Shown: positions 37,166 to 46,421, numbered from the stretch's first letter. The stretch: DNA of 64,000 nucleotides from Methylohalobius sp964654415 (GCA_964654415.1 CAZZIP010000001.1:1-64000); one strand, 5' to 3'. A program made the numbers and translations. The notes: a model not told the origin generated them from the letters alone.

Positions 37166-38211
37166 TGATTTTGCTCGATGCGCTTTTGCGCCGCCCCGTG
37201 CCGCGCACGCCGGTATGGTTCATGCGCCAGGCCGGGCGTTATTTGCCCGAATACCGCAAGGTGCGCCAGCAAGCCGGCAGCTTCATGAAGCTTTGCACTA
37301 ACCCGGAGTTGGCCTGCGAGGTGACCCTGCAGCCTCTGCGCCGCTTTCGCCTGGATGCGGCGATTCTGTTTTCCGACATCCTGACTATCCCCGATGCGAT
37401 GGGGTTGGGATTGCATTTCACCGAAAGTGAAGGGCCAAAATTTGAACGCCCCGTGCGCAGCGAACAGGACATAGACCGCCTGCCGCGGATCGACCCGGAA
37501 ACCGATCTTCATTACGTCATGGAGGCAGTGCGTTTGATTCGCCGGGAGCTTGCCGGCAAGGTGCCCTTGATCGGTTTTTCCGGCAGCCCATGGACGCTTG
37601 CAACTTATATGGTGGAGGGAGGCAGCAGCCAGGATTTCAAGCGCGTCAAAACCTTGCTTTATGACCGCCCAGACCTCATCCAGCGCCTACTCGACAAACT
37701 GGCACAAGCAACAGCCGATTACCTAAACGCCCAAATCGCCGCCGGCGTCCAGGTGGTGATGCTATTCGATACCTGGGGCGGGGTATTGAGCCGCCAAGAT
37801 TATCTGGAATTCGCTCTGGCTTCGGCGCGTCAGGTGCGCGAGCGGTTGAATACGCGGCAAGGGGAAAAGATTATTCCGACCATCTTGTTCACCAAGGGGG
37901 GTGGCCAGTGGCTAGAAGCGATGGTCGAAGCAGGCTTCGATGCCCTGGGGCTGGACTGGACGTGCGATCTCGGTCAGGCGCGAAGGAGGACGGGGAATCG
38001 CGTGGCGCTTCAGGGCAATCTCGATCCAGTCGCCCTGTATGCCAACCCTAAGACGATCCAGGCTATGGTGGCGCGAATTCTGGAGGGCTTTGGTCTAGGT
38101 ACGGGGCACGTTTTCAACCTTGGTCACGGGATTGCGGCGGACGTCGATCCCGGCCACGTAGAAGTGATGGTGGAAGCTGTGCACGAATTGAGTCCGGCTT
38201 ACCACCGATAG
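37165..38211 (+). CDS. hemE: Uroporphyrinogen decarboxylase
   Basis: Haem pathway enzyme that removes four carboxyls from uroporphyrinogen III. The ATG at 37165 (AAGGAG six bases upstream; a GTG one codon earlier is an alternative) gives 348 residues. Signature 1 reads PVWFMRQAGRYLPEYR and signature 2 GFSGSPWTLATYMVEG. DWTCDLGQARR and GNLDPVALYA are also typical. The start overlaps the stop of the preceding gene by 1 nt. Confidence 0.98.
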   Translation: MILLDALLRRPVPRTPVWFMRQAGRYLPEYRKVRQQAGSFMKLCTNPELACEVTLQPLRRFRLDAAILFSDILTIPDAMGLGLHFTESEGPKFERPVRSEQDIDRLPRIDPETDLHYVMEAVRLIRRELAGKVPLIGFSGSPWTLATYMVEGGSSQDFKRVKTLLYDRPDLIQRLLDKLAQATADYLNAQIAAGVQVVMLFDTWGGVLSRQDYLEFALASARQVRERLNTRQGEKIIPTILFTKGGGQWLEAMVEAGFDALGLDWTCDLGQARRRTGNRVALQGNLDPVALYANPKTIQAMVARILEGFGLGTGHVFNLGHGIAADVDPGHVEVMVEAVHELSPAYHR

Positions 38212-38270
38212 CGTGCCAAAAGGTTTTGAGTGGCACCGTTGTCCGTTTTGGGTTTCCGGACCTTGAGGAT

Positions 38271-38317
38271 AACCCTTTAAAATCAAGGGTTGACAAAGTC
38301 CACGCGGCGGTTATTTT
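38271..38317 (+). promoter_or_regulatory. Promoter of rlpA with overlapping inverted repeat
   Basis: TTGACA (38290-38295) and TATTTT (38312-38317) are spaced by 16 nt, a good sigma-70 promoter, about 33 nt before the rlpA ATG at 38350. An inverted repeat AACCCTT (38271-38277) / AAGGGTT (38285-38291) runs into the -35 box. It could be a regulator site or part of a weak hemE terminator. Confidence 0.6.
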
Positions 38318-38349
38318 TAACCAGACTGACCGCATCAAGGGAGGTACCT

Positions 38350-38859
38350 ATGAAAAACGAGTTAAATCAACTACTTAGGAGATCGATGGTCTGGAGCTTG
38401 AAATCGGGACTGAGCGCTGCCATCCTCCTAGTGAGCGGCTGTGCGACCCTGGATCACGGGAAGATCGCTAAGAAGCCTGTGCTCCATGGCCAGCACAGCC
38501 AGCGTTCCCTTGCGGCCTACAACCGTCCCTATCGAGTGAACGGGCGTACCTATTACCCCTTAAAGAGCGCGCGCGGCTACCGGGAACGCGGGATCGCTTC
38601 TTGGTATGGCTGGGAGTCGGGCAACCGCACAGCGATGGGCACGCGTTTCAACCCCAGGGCTTTGACCGCCGCGCACCGCACACTGCCGCTGCCAAGCAAG
38701 GTGAAGGTCACCAATCTCAAAAACAGACGTTCGGTGGTCGTCACCGTCAACGACCGTGGGCCATTCGTGAAAGGTCGCCTGATCGACCTCTCCTATGGCG
38801 CAGCCAAAGCGTTGCGCTTGAACGGTCTAGCCCCAGTCGTAGTCGAAGCCCTAAATTGA
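38350..38859 (+). CDS. rlpA: RlpA-like septal ring lipoprotein
   Basis: Outer-membrane lipoprotein with a double-psi beta-barrel; RlpA proteins of this fold are lytic transglycosylases acting on naked glycan. The ATG at 38350 has GGGAGG upstream and gives 169 residues with the lipobox VSGC (Cys31). The barrel domain has GIASWYGWESGNRTAMG and the catalytic region TVNDRGPFVKGRLIDLS. There is no SPOR domain, unlike E. coli and Pseudomonas RlpA. Confidence 0.93.
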   Translation: MKNELNQLLRRSMVWSLKSGLSAAILLVSGCATLDHGKIAKKPVLHGQHSQRSLAAYNRPYRVNGRTYYPLKSARGYRERGIASWYGWESGNRTAMGTRFNPRALTAAHRTLPLPSKVKVTNLKNRRSVVVTVNDRGPFVKGRLIDLSYGAAKALRLNGLAPVVVEALN

Positions 38860-38863
38860 AAAA

Positions 38864-40054
38864 GTGAACCGGCGTAGGTTTTTGCATGCCGTCGCCGGTC
38901 TCTGTTTGGGGTATGTTTTTTCGGCTTGGCCTAAATTGGAAGAAAATGCGGCTTTGACCTTGTTTCTATGTGGCGACGTGATGACCGGCCGGGGAGTGGA
39001 TCAGATTCTGCCTCACCCCAGCCGGCCCGAGCTGTTTGAGCCTTACGTGCGCTCGGCGCTTACATACGTCGAGCTGGCCGAACAGGTCTCAGGCTCGATT
39101 CCCAGAGCCGTGCAACCAACTTATATCTGGGGGGAGGCGCTGGAAGAGCTTGCCAAGATCAGGCCGGACCTTCGCATCGTCAATCTAGAGACTGCAGTCA
39201 CCGCTTCCGACGACGCCTGGCCAGGCAAGGGCATCCATTATCGCATGCATCCCCAAAACGCTCCGGTTTTGAGCGCGTTTGGGATCGACTGCTGCGTGCT
39301 CGCCAACAACCACGTGCTTGACTGGGGCTATCGGGGCTTGCTTGAAACCCTAGACACCTTGCGCCAGATCGGCATCGCTACCGCCGGCGCAGGCCGCAGC
39401 GCTGAAGAAGCTACAGCTCCAGCTATCCTTGAGGTGGCGGGCAAGGGCAGGGTACTGGTGTTTGCCTACGGCACCCAAGATAGCGGCGTGCTCCCGGAGT
39501 GGGCAGCAGGCCCTAGACGCCCCGGGGTGAATTTCCTGGCGGATCTGTCCGATCCTAACTTAGCTGCTGTCGCTCAGCAGGTGCGAGCCAACAAGCGTCC
39601 GGGAGATATAGCGATTGTCTCTGTGCACTGGGGCGGCAACTGGGGGTTTACCATTCCCTCTGCCCAGCGCCGGTTTGCCCATCGCCTCATTGACGAGGCC
39701 GGGGTGGACCTAGTGCACGGCCATTCCTCCCACCACGTCAAAGGCATCGAGGTCTATCGGGACAAGCTTGTCCTCTATGGCTGCGGAGATTTCTTAAACG
39801 ACTACGAAGGCATAGGTGGCTACGAACAGTACCGAGGCGACCTCGGAGTGATGTATTTTCCAAAGCTAGATCCAAGAAGCGGCAAACTCCTTGAGCTGCG
39901 CCTGGCGCCGACGCAGGTAAAGAAGTTTCAAGTTACCCGCGCTCCTGAGGAGGGGGTAGCGTGGCTAGTTAAGACCCTCAACCGTGAGGGAAGGAAGCTC
40001 GGGACCGGTGTGGAGCGGCAGCCGGACGGCAGTCTGGTATTAATCTGGGCATGA
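38864..40054 (+). CDS. CapA family protein (Tat-exported metallophosphoesterase fold)
   Basis: Member of the CapA/PgsA family linked to poly-gamma-glutamate capsule. The GTG start at 38864, 4 nt after rlpA, gives 396 residues. The N-terminus NRRRFLHAVAGLCLGYVF looks like a twin-arginine signal. Family motifs are FLCGDVMTGRGVD, IVNLETAVT, LANNHVLDWG, SVHWGGNW and VHGHSSHHVKGIE. These resemble metallophosphoesterase-type metal ligands. No capB or capC genes are nearby, so the substrate is open. Confidence 0.9.
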   Translation: MNRRRFLHAVAGLCLGYVFSAWPKLEENAALTLFLCGDVMTGRGVDQILPHPSRPELFEPYVRSALTYVELAEQVSGSIPRAVQPTYIWGEALEELAKIRPDLRIVNLETAVTASDDAWPGKGIHYRMHPQNAPVLSAFGIDCCVLANNHVLDWGYRGLLETLDTLRQIGIATAGAGRSAEEATAPAILEVAGKGRVLVFAYGTQDSGVLPEWAAGPRRPGVNFLADLSDPNLAAVAQQVRANKRPGDIAIVSVHWGGNWGFTIPSAQRRFAHRLIDEAGVDLVHGHSSHHVKGIEVYRDKLVLYGCGDFLNDYEGIGGYEQYRGDLGVMYFPKLDPRSGKLLELRLAPTQVKKFQVTRAPEEGVAWLVKTLNREGRKLGTGVERQPDGSLVLIWA

Positions 40055-40102
40055 TTTCTCGCACGCTAGACCTTTACTCCACGCTTGCGCGCTATAGGTG
40101 TA

Positions 40103-40178
40103 TGGTGGGCCATGTAGGATTCGAACCTACGACCTACGGATTAAGAGTCCGCTGCTCTACCAGCTGAGCTAATGGCCC
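40103..40178 (-). tRNA. tRNA-Lys (CTT)
   Basis: A 76-nt cloverleaf with acceptor GGGCCAT/ATGGCCC, D loop AGCTCAGCTGGTAGAGC, anticodon loop CTCTTAA and T arm GTAGGTTCGAATCCTAC. CCA is encoded. It lies 12 nt after tRNA-His on the same strand and is probably co-transcribed with it. Confidence 0.97.
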
Positions 40179-40190
40179 GAAGGAAGGGAA

Positions 40191-40267
40191 TGGGGTGGGT
40201 GACCGGACTCGAACCGGCGACAACTGGAACCACAATCCAGGGCTCTACCAACTGAGCTACACCCACC
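40191..40267 (-). tRNA. tRNA-His (GTG)
   Basis: A 77-nt cloverleaf with the extra G(-1) opposite C73 that marks tRNA-His, D loop AGCTCAGTTGGTAGAGC, anticodon loop TTGTGGT and T arm CCGGTTCGAGTCCGG. CCA is encoded. First gene of a His-Lys tRNA pair. Confidence 0.97.
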
Positions 40268-40281
40268 ATTGAAGAAAACAA

Positions 40282-40310
40282 ATTATATTTGTTTGTAAGC
40301 GAAAAACCAA
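40282..40310 (-). promoter_or_regulatory. Promoter of the tRNA-His/tRNA-Lys unit
   Basis: On the minus strand TTGGTT (40310-40305) and TATAAT (40287-40282) are separated by exactly 17 nt. The -10 box ends 14 nt before the mature tRNA-His 5' end, fitting a stable-RNA promoter. Confidence 0.75.
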
Positions 40311-40333
40311 GTAGTGTCATTTGCAGAGCCGGC

Positions 40334-41749
40334 ATGCCACAGCTGCACTACCTCGATCTATCCGAGCGTTATTCCGACTGCGCTTTGCTGGGACAGCAGT
40401 TGCCTGAGACGCTCGAAGGGTTTGAGTCGGTTCCGCAATTGCAGGCCCTCGCCGAGGGTTTGGCTGCGCAGTCGATTTCTTCCAAGGCCCGCAAGTTGGC
40501 TAAGAGGATATATGGGGCATTGGAGGCGCATCAGCAGCATCTCCTATCTCGACTGCCGGCTGGTTTCCCCTTGCTGCCGACCGAGGAAGAGCAAATGCGC
40601 GTTTATGCATCTGCCTGGCGGGCTTTGGGCCGAACCTATGCCCGTTGGTGCTTTGCGCAAGCGCCGTCGGTCGAGATGGATTTGTTGGTTGGAGCCACCG
40701 CCTGCCTGAGACAGATCATGTGCCTCTCTGGGTGTTATCACCACCGGCTGCCCAACGGACTGTGGCTGGATTTGCACGCCTTGTTTCAACAGGCGCAGCA
40801 GGCCGAACTGTCTGGGACCAGGGGCCGACGGTGGGGGTTTCGCCGGCGTGTCACCCCGGCAGAGGAGTATTTCAGGGCACAGCTTCTGGGGCTGGCCGAT
40901 CCTTATGGTTTGTCCTCCCAAGAAGTAATCCTGCTGGATGCCCTGCTGGAAAAATGGGCTGCCATGGTGAGGATTGCAGACGGCCCTGGGGAGGGATGGC
41001 ACCTTGATGGAAAGGCCGATGCCCCTGCTAGCTGGGGACACGCGCGTGGTCCCCGTTTGGATTTGACAAGACTGGCAACGTTGTTCGCCGAGCACAGAAA
41101 GCTTGCGACTCCCTTGGGGCGTTTCGAATCCTGGCATCGTTTGCCCGAGACAATCCCGGTGGGCTTGCTTGAACGTCTGGAACGTTATTGGTTTCAGCCC
41201 CCTCTGGAACCTGCGGGATTCCCGTCGATGGAGTGCGCGTGGGTCATTGGGCTGGAAGATATTTTCGCGCGCCTTCAGGGGGAGGCAACTGAGGCGATTC
41301 CGGTGAGGATCGAGGCTGGTTGGGCAGAGGTTACCGGCGCGCGCCCTGGCAGCCTGCAACTAGGTGATCTGGTCGGCGTGTTTGCCCGGGACAGGGGCAA
41401 TTGGCTGGGATTGGCGAGAGTGGCCCGGCTTGAGTGGTCTGAATCAGTGCAGAGGCTGCGCGTGCAGCTTGAAGCGATTGAGGGGGAGGTATTTCCGGTG
41501 GGCATCCAGCCTCTTTGTCGGATCAGCCGGCCGTGTGCTTACCAGCGAGGGTTGTTGTTGGCGGAAGCGGGACAGTTGTCGCTGCTGCTGGCTGAGCAGC
41601 CGCTGGGCAAAAGTCTAGTGGTACGCCTGCTGTATGGAGACAAGCACTATCCCGTGCGCTTGAGCGGTCGCCAAAACCCCGCCCGCAGGACTTTGAGTTG
41701 CCGTTGCGTCAGCGCCGCTGATGGGTTCAGAAACAATAGACACGACTAG
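40334..41749 (+). CDS. Uncharacterised protein with possible C-terminal PilZ-like barrel
   Basis: I do not recognise this 471-residue protein with certainty. The start at 40334 (MPQLHYLDLSERY) avoids overlap with the tRNA promoter; a longer frame from 40289 exists. No signal peptide or TM helix is present. The N-terminal 350 residues look mainly helical, with ALGRTYARW and LADPYGLSSQEVILLDALLEKW. The last 120 residues are strand-rich (GLARVARLEWSE, ETHLQ-free; LGDLVGVFARDRGNWLG), which recalls betaproteobacterial proteins ending in a PilZ-like barrel. A c-di-GMP role is only a guess. It is transcribed away from the tRNAs and 99 nt before prmB. Confidence 0.75.
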   Translation: MPQLHYLDLSERYSDCALLGQQLPETLEGFESVPQLQALAEGLAAQSISSKARKLAKRIYGALEAHQQHLLSRLPAGFPLLPTEEEQMRVYASAWRALGRTYARWCFAQAPSVEMDLLVGATACLRQIMCLSGCYHHRLPNGLWLDLHALFQQAQQAELSGTRGRRWGFRRRVTPAEEYFRAQLLGLADPYGLSSQEVILLDALLEKWAAMVRIADGPGEGWHLDGKADAPASWGHARGPRLDLTRLATLFAEHRKLATPLGRFESWHRLPETIPVGLLERLERYWFQPPLEPAGFPSMECAWVIGLEDIFARLQGEATEAIPVRIEAGWAEVTGARPGSLQLGDLVGVFARDRGNWLGLARVARLEWSESVQRLRVQLEAIEGEVFPVGIQPLCRISRPCAYQRGLLLAEAGQLSLLLAEQPLGKSLVVRLLYGDKHYPVRLSGRQNPARRTLSCRCVSAADGFRNNRHD

Positions 41750-41847
41750 ATAAAGTCGATTCAAGCATAGACCATTTTTATGCGCTGCAGAGACTGCGGG
41801 ATTGGAACGCAGTTCAGATATAATAAGACTTTCGTGTGGAGCAGCCG

Positions 41848-42768
41848 ATGTCTAACCCCGACGCCGTTTTGGATCAATTGCAGACTTTACGCGATTTTGT
41901 CCGCTGGGGGGCCAGCCGATTCAACGCTGCGGGGCTTGTTTTTGGCCACGGGACAGACAATGCTCTGGATGAAGCGGCTGCCTTGGTCCTCCACGCATTG
42001 GACCTACCCAACGACTTACCGGATTTTTATCTGGAGGCTCGCTTGGTGGCGGAGGAAAAACAAAAAGTGCTGGAAATCCTCAAACGCCGCATTACCACGC
42101 GCTTACCCGCGGCTTATCTAACCCATAAGGCGTTTTTTTGTGGCTTGGAATTTTACGTCGACGAGCGGGTACTGGTGCCGCGCTCGCCCATTGCTGAGCT
42201 GATTGAAAGGCGGTTTTCTCCCTGGTTGGATGGGGTTGAGGTCACCCGGATCCTGGACCTCTGCACCGGCTCGGGTTGTATCGCGGTTAGCTGTGCTTAC
42301 GCTTTCCCCGGGGCCGTAGTAGACGCGGTGGACATTTCTCCAGATGCGCTCGAAGTGGCTAAGATGAATGTCATTCGCCACGGTTTGGAAGGGCGCGTGG
42401 AATTGATCCAGTCGGATCTGTTCGAGCACGTAACGCACGATTACCAGCTCATCGTCAGCAACCCGCCGTATGTGAGCGAGGAGGAATGGGAACGCCTTCC
42501 GCCGGAATACAAGGCCGAACCGCGCATCGGGCTGGAGAGCGGTCCAGAGGGGCTAGACTGCGTGGAGCGGATTCTCCACGGCGCCGGCGAGCATCTGACT
42601 GACAATGGCATCCTGGTGGTGGAAGTCGGCGGGAGCGCTGATGCCTTGCGTCGGCGCTATCCTGAGGTACCCTTCGTGTGGCTGGAATTCGCCCGTGGCG
42701 GTGAGGGGGTATTTCTGTTGACCGCAGAGGAGTTGCGCCGCTACTACGTCCATTCGGTTACAGGCTAG
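41848..42768 (+). CDS. prmB: Ribosomal protein L3 glutamine N5-methyltransferase
   Basis: Methylates the glutamine of ribosomal protein L3. The ATG at 41848 has GGAG 6 nt upstream; a GTG at 41836 is less likely. The 306 residues contain LDLCTGSGCIAVSCA (SAM site, about 138-152), the catalytic NPPY in LIVSNPPYVSEEEW (about 203-216) and EYKAEPRIGLESGPEGLD, typical of PrmB as opposed to PrmC. It stands 6 nt before aroC, an arrangement seen in many gammaproteobacteria. Confidence 0.95.
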   Translation: MSNPDAVLDQLQTLRDFVRWGASRFNAAGLVFGHGTDNALDEAAALVLHALDLPNDLPDFYLEARLVAEEKQKVLEILKRRITTRLPAAYLTHKAFFCGLEFYVDERVLVPRSPIAELIERRFSPWLDGVEVTRILDLCTGSGCIAVSCAYAFPGAVVDAVDISPDALEVAKMNVIRHGLEGRVELIQSDLFEHVTHDYQLIVSNPPYVSEEEWERLPPEYKAEPRIGLESGPEGLDCVERILHGAGEHLTDNGILVVEVGGSADALRRRYPEVPFVWLEFARGGEGVFLLTAEELRRYYVHSVTG

Positions 42769-42774
42769 AAAATC

Positions 42775-43872
42775 ATGGCGGGAAACACTTTCGGTAGATT
42801 GTTTACCGTTACTACCTTCGGCGAAAGCCACGGACCGGCTTTAGGAGCCATCGTGGATGGATGCCCGCCGGGACTTGCGCTTTCTGAGGCCGACATCCAA
42901 AAAGACCTAGACCGCCGCCGTCCGGGGAAATCCCGCCATACTACTCAGCGGCGCGAGCCGGATCAGGTGAGGATTTTATCCGGGGTATTCGATGGCAAGA
43001 CTACCGGGACCCCAATCGGGCTGTTGATCGAAAACGTCGATCAACGCCCCAAAGATTATTCCGAGATCGCCGACCGTTTCCGGCCTGGGCACGCCGATTA
43101 CACCTATACCCAGAAATACGGCCTGCGGGATTATCGCGGCGGTGGTCGTTCCAGTGCCCGCGAGACGGCTATGCGAGTGGCAGCTGGGGCGATCGCGAAA
43201 AAGTATCTGCGCGAGCGGTTGGGGATAGAAATCCGCGGCTATCTAGCCCAACTGGGGCCTATTTCGCTGGAGTTGGTATCCTGGGAGGCAGTGGAGGAGA
43301 ATCCGTTTTTCTGCCCGGATCCTGCCAAAGTGCCGCAGTTGGAGCAGTTCATGGATGAGCTGCGCAAGTCAGGCGATTCGGTCGGAGCAAAGATCACGGT
43401 GGTGGCGAGCAACGTTCCGCCGGGATTGGGCGAGCCGGTCTTCGACCGCCTCGATGCTGACCTCGCCCATGCCCTGATGAGCATTAACGCGGTCAAAGGT
43501 GTGGAAATCGGCGATGGCTTTGGCTGCGTGGCGGCCAAAGGCAGCCAGTTTCGGGACGAAATGACTCCCCAAGGGTTTTTGAGTAATCACGCCGGCGGCA
43601 TTCTTGGGGGGATCTCTTCGGGCCAGGACATTATCGCCCACATTGCCTTGAAACCGACTTCTAGCCTGCGCTTACCGGCCCACACTGTCGACATCCACGG
43701 CCGTCCGGTGGAGGTGATCACTAAAGGGCGCCATGATCCCTGTGTGGGAATTCGCGCCACCCCCATCGCCGAAGCGATGATGGCGTTAGTGTTGATGGAT
43801 CACTATCTGCGCCATCGCGCCCAAAATGGGGACGTAATCCCGCCGCTTGTCCCGATCCCAGCCTCCGTTTGA
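42775..43872 (+). CDS. aroC: Chorismate synthase
   Basis: FMN-dependent final step of the shikimate pathway. The 365 residues begin MAGNTFGRLFTVTTFGESHG, and have signatures GESHGPALGAIVDGCPPG and RGGGRSSARETAMRVAAGA, and DPCVGIRATPIAEAM near the end. Length is normal. With aroK and aroB, three shikimate genes are present in the window. Confidence 0.98.
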   Translation: MAGNTFGRLFTVTTFGESHGPALGAIVDGCPPGLALSEADIQKDLDRRRPGKSRHTTQRREPDQVRILSGVFDGKTTGTPIGLLIENVDQRPKDYSEIADRFRPGHADYTYTQKYGLRDYRGGGRSSARETAMRVAAGAIAKKYLRERLGIEIRGYLAQLGPISLELVSWEAVEENPFFCPDPAKVPQLEQFMDELRKSGDSVGAKITVVASNVPPGLGEPVFDRLDADLAHALMSINAVKGVEIGDGFGCVAAKGSQFRDEMTPQGFLSNHAGGILGGISSGQDIIAHIALKPTSSLRLPAHTVDIHGRPVEVITKGRHDPCVGIRATPIAEAMMALVLMDHYLRHRAQNGDVIPPLVPIPASV

Positions 43873-43882
43873 CTAGGTCGAG

Positions 43883-45049
43883 GTGAGTTTCGGATCTTCC
43901 GTGCCATACTGGTGCCTTAAGGCATTTTACTTTTGCTATTTTGCCAGTTTAGGGGCGCTTTTACCCTATTGGGGGTTATATCTTCAGACCCGGGGATTGG
44001 ACGCCGATCAGATCGGTACTGTGATGGCGCTGCTTTCGGCTACCAAAGTGGCAGCACCCAATCTGCTTGGCTTTGTTGCAGATCTGTCCGGTCGGCGGGT
44101 GGCTTGGGTCCGCATCGCCTGTTTTCTGGCGGCGACGTTTTTCTGGCTCGTTTTCAGAGTATCCAGCTATCTCGAATGGCTCGCGGTGACTTTGGCGTTT
44201 GGGATGTTTTGGAGCGCTGCTCTTTCCCAATTCGAAGCGGTTACCCTAGCCCATTTGGGTGAAGGTGCCAGGCACTATCCCTGGATTCGGCTGTGGGGAT
44301 CGCTTGGGTTCATCGCAGCCGTCCAAGGCCTAGGGATAGGGATAGATCGGTTCGGCGTTGACTGTTTGCCTTGGGTATTGGCGATCTTGATGGGATTGAT
44401 CTGGCTGAGCGTCCAGTTCGTCCCCGAGCCGGTGCAGCCGCTCATCGATTCTTCTAGCCCCGATTTTTGCCGCCAGGCGCTGTGGCGCCGCCATGTGCTC
44501 GCTTTTCTACTCGCGGTATTTCTGGTTCAGGTCGCCCATGGTCCTTACTACGTGTTTTATTCCATCTATTTGGCGGCCAACGGCTATTCGGGGCTGATCA
44601 CTGGGATGCTGTGGAGCCTAGGGGTAGCCGCTGAGATCCTACTGTTTCTGGGGTTCCCATTCCTGCTCCAGGTAGTTTCCCTGCGCAAGCTGTGGCTAGG
44701 GGCGATGCTGCTTGGAGCAGTGCGTTGGTGGATCATCGCGTTTGGCGTGACCCGGCTGGAACTGCTGGTCGCAGCCCAGCTCCTGCACGCAGCTACCTTT
44801 GCCGTCAATCACGCGGTAGCAATGCAGTTGGTGCGAGGCTACTTCGGTGCCCGTCATCAAGGCAAGGGGCAGGCTCTTTATAGCAGCTTTAGCTTTGGTC
44901 TAGGCGGCATGGTGGGTAGTTTTCTAGCAGGTACCTTTTGGCAGGCCGCAGGCCCGCTCTGGGTTTATGGGAGCGCTGCTGTGGTCAGCCTGCTGGCCTT
45001 TTTCGTCGCCTGGCTAGGCACCGAGCGTCAGGGGGCGTTGAGCCGGTGA
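43883..45049 (+). CDS. MFS transporter, HcaT/nucleoside-symporter-like
   Basis: Inner-membrane transporter with about 12 predicted TM helices in 388 residues. The N-terminus PYWCLKAFYFCYFASLGALLPYWGLYLQ and the ALSQFEAVTLAHLG and YPWIRLWGSLGFI segments resemble the MFS_1-like group that includes HcaT. The GTG at 43883, 10 nt after aroC, is the likely start with a weak RBS. The substrate is unknown. Its 3' end overlaps the convergent nhaD by 22 nt. Confidence 0.88.
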   Translation: MSFGSSVPYWCLKAFYFCYFASLGALLPYWGLYLQTRGLDADQIGTVMALLSATKVAAPNLLGFVADLSGRRVAWVRIACFLAATFFWLVFRVSSYLEWLAVTLAFGMFWSAALSQFEAVTLAHLGEGARHYPWIRLWGSLGFIAAVQGLGIGIDRFGVDCLPWVLAILMGLIWLSVQFVPEPVQPLIDSSSPDFCRQALWRRHVLAFLLAVFLVQVAHGPYYVFYSIYLAANGYSGLITGMLWSLGVAAEILLFLGFPFLLQVVSLRKLWLGAMLLGAVRWWIIAFGVTRLELLVAAQLLHAATFAVNHAVAMQLVRGYFGARHQGKGQALYSSFSFGLGGMVGSFLAGTFWQAAGPLWVYGSAAVVSLLAFFVAWLGTERQGALSR

Positions 45050-46371
45050 TGCACTGCAATGCTGGCGATATATCCGAGAACGATGAGCGGTGCCCAGCGC
45101 AAATGGAACAACGAGGTATACAACCCTCGGGCCTGGCCGAGCATGGCCACGCCGGCCGCTGATCCCACCGCGAGCATTGAACCGCCAACGCCGGCCGTGA
45201 GTGTGACCAACTGCCATTGGTAAACGTCCATAGCCGGGTTCATGTGGAGTACAGCCAGCATGAGCGGAATATTATCGACCACTGCCGACAGAAAGCCGAC
45301 CAGGATATTAGCCATCGTTGGTCCTAGCCCGTCGTAGAGAGAATGCGAAGCCAAGGTTAGATAGCCCAAATAGCGCAAGCCTCCGACGGCGAACACTACG
45401 CCGAAGAAAAACAGCAAGGTGTCCCACTCGATCTCGCGGATCTGATGGAAGATGTCGCAAGGCTGCCCGAGTCGGCGTTGCCGCCAATACGCGTGAAACA
45501 TCAAGCAGGCAAGACCGGTCATCATACCTAAGTAGGCAGGTAACGCAAATACCTGTTCATAAAGGATAGCGAACAGAATAGTCAGAAGGAACAACACTGA
45601 GATCGTCCACGCTCCTGGTTTAAGGGTAACGGCGTCTTGTTCCTTAAAGCCGGGAGTCCCTTTGGGAAAGGCAAAATGCAACCCCAGCGCCGGAACCAAA
45701 AGGTTGGCTAAGGCTGGAAAGAACAACGGGAAAAACTGCGTAAAATCCAGCTTGTGGTCCTGCCAGACCATGAGGCTAGTAATATCGCCGAAAGGACTGG
45801 CCGCCCCGCCGGCATTGGCGGCGATCACAGCGATCAAACACGAGGCGGCGATGAATCTGGGATTGTCTTTGCCTACGGCAAGCACCACGGTGCCAACGAT
45901 CAGGGCACACGTTAAGTTGTTGACCACGGTCGACAGGAAAAAGGTAACTATGGCGATTACCCAGAACAATTGCCTATAGCCCAGGTGGTGACGAATGAGC
46001 CAAGCGCATAAAGCTTTAAAGGCGTTGCGTTCGTCTAGGGCGTTGATATAGGTCGTCGAGGCGAGCAAAAATAGAAACAGTTCGGCGTATTCCACCAGCT
46101 CCGCCCGCAAAATCCTATGAACATGCTCAGCGGCGATGCCGTGTTCCCGGTTGAGGAGCGAAATCACTACCCAGATGACAGTCGCACCAAGCAACATAGG
46201 CTTGGATTTGTGCAGGTCGATAACCTCCTCTAACATTACCACCAGGTAAGCCAGGGCGAACACGCCCAAGCAAATCAAGGCTAAAGGGGAGGAAGTTAAG
46301 TCAAGAGTAGCCTCACCGGCTAAGGCCAAAGAGGGCAGTGCCAACCATGCTAAACTAGTCAAACGGTACAT
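45028..46371 (-). CDS. nhaD: Na+/H+ antiporter NhaD
   Basis: Polytopic inner-membrane antiporter of the ion-transporter superfamily, 447 residues. It starts with a cleavable-looking signal (LALPSLALAG), unusual for a polytopic protein but typical for NhaD. Conserved elements include STVVNNLTCALIVGT, NAGGAASPFGDITSLMVW and LSAVVDNIPLMLAVLHM, which carry the Asn/Asp/Thr residues of the transport path. It suggests the cell meets sodium or alkaline stress. Confidence 0.94.
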   Translation of the reverse strand: MYRLTSLAWLALPSLALAGEATLDLTSSPLALICLGVFALAYLVVMLEEVIDLHKSKPMLLGATVIWVVISLLNREHGIAAEHVHRILRAELVEYAELFLFLLASTTYINALDERNAFKALCAWLIRHHLGYRQLFWVIAIVTFFLSTVVNNLTCALIVGTVVLAVGKDNPRFIAASCLIAVIAANAGGAASPFGDITSLMVWQDHKLDFTQFFPLFFPALANLLVPALGLHFAFPKGTPGFKEQDAVTLKPGAWTISVLFLLTILFAILYEQVFALPAYLGMMTGLACLMFHAYWRQRRLGQPCDIFHQIREIEWDTLLFFFGVVFAVGGLRYLGYLTLASHSLYDGLGPTMANILVGFLSAVVDNIPLMLAVLHMNPAMDVYQWQLVTLTAGVGGSMLAVGSAAGVAMLGQARGLYTSLFHLRWAPLIVLGYIASIAVHHRLNAP

Positions 46372-46421
46372 TTTTGTCTTTAAGTTTAAGTTGCTTGCCG
46401 AATAGATTTTATTCTTGGCTG

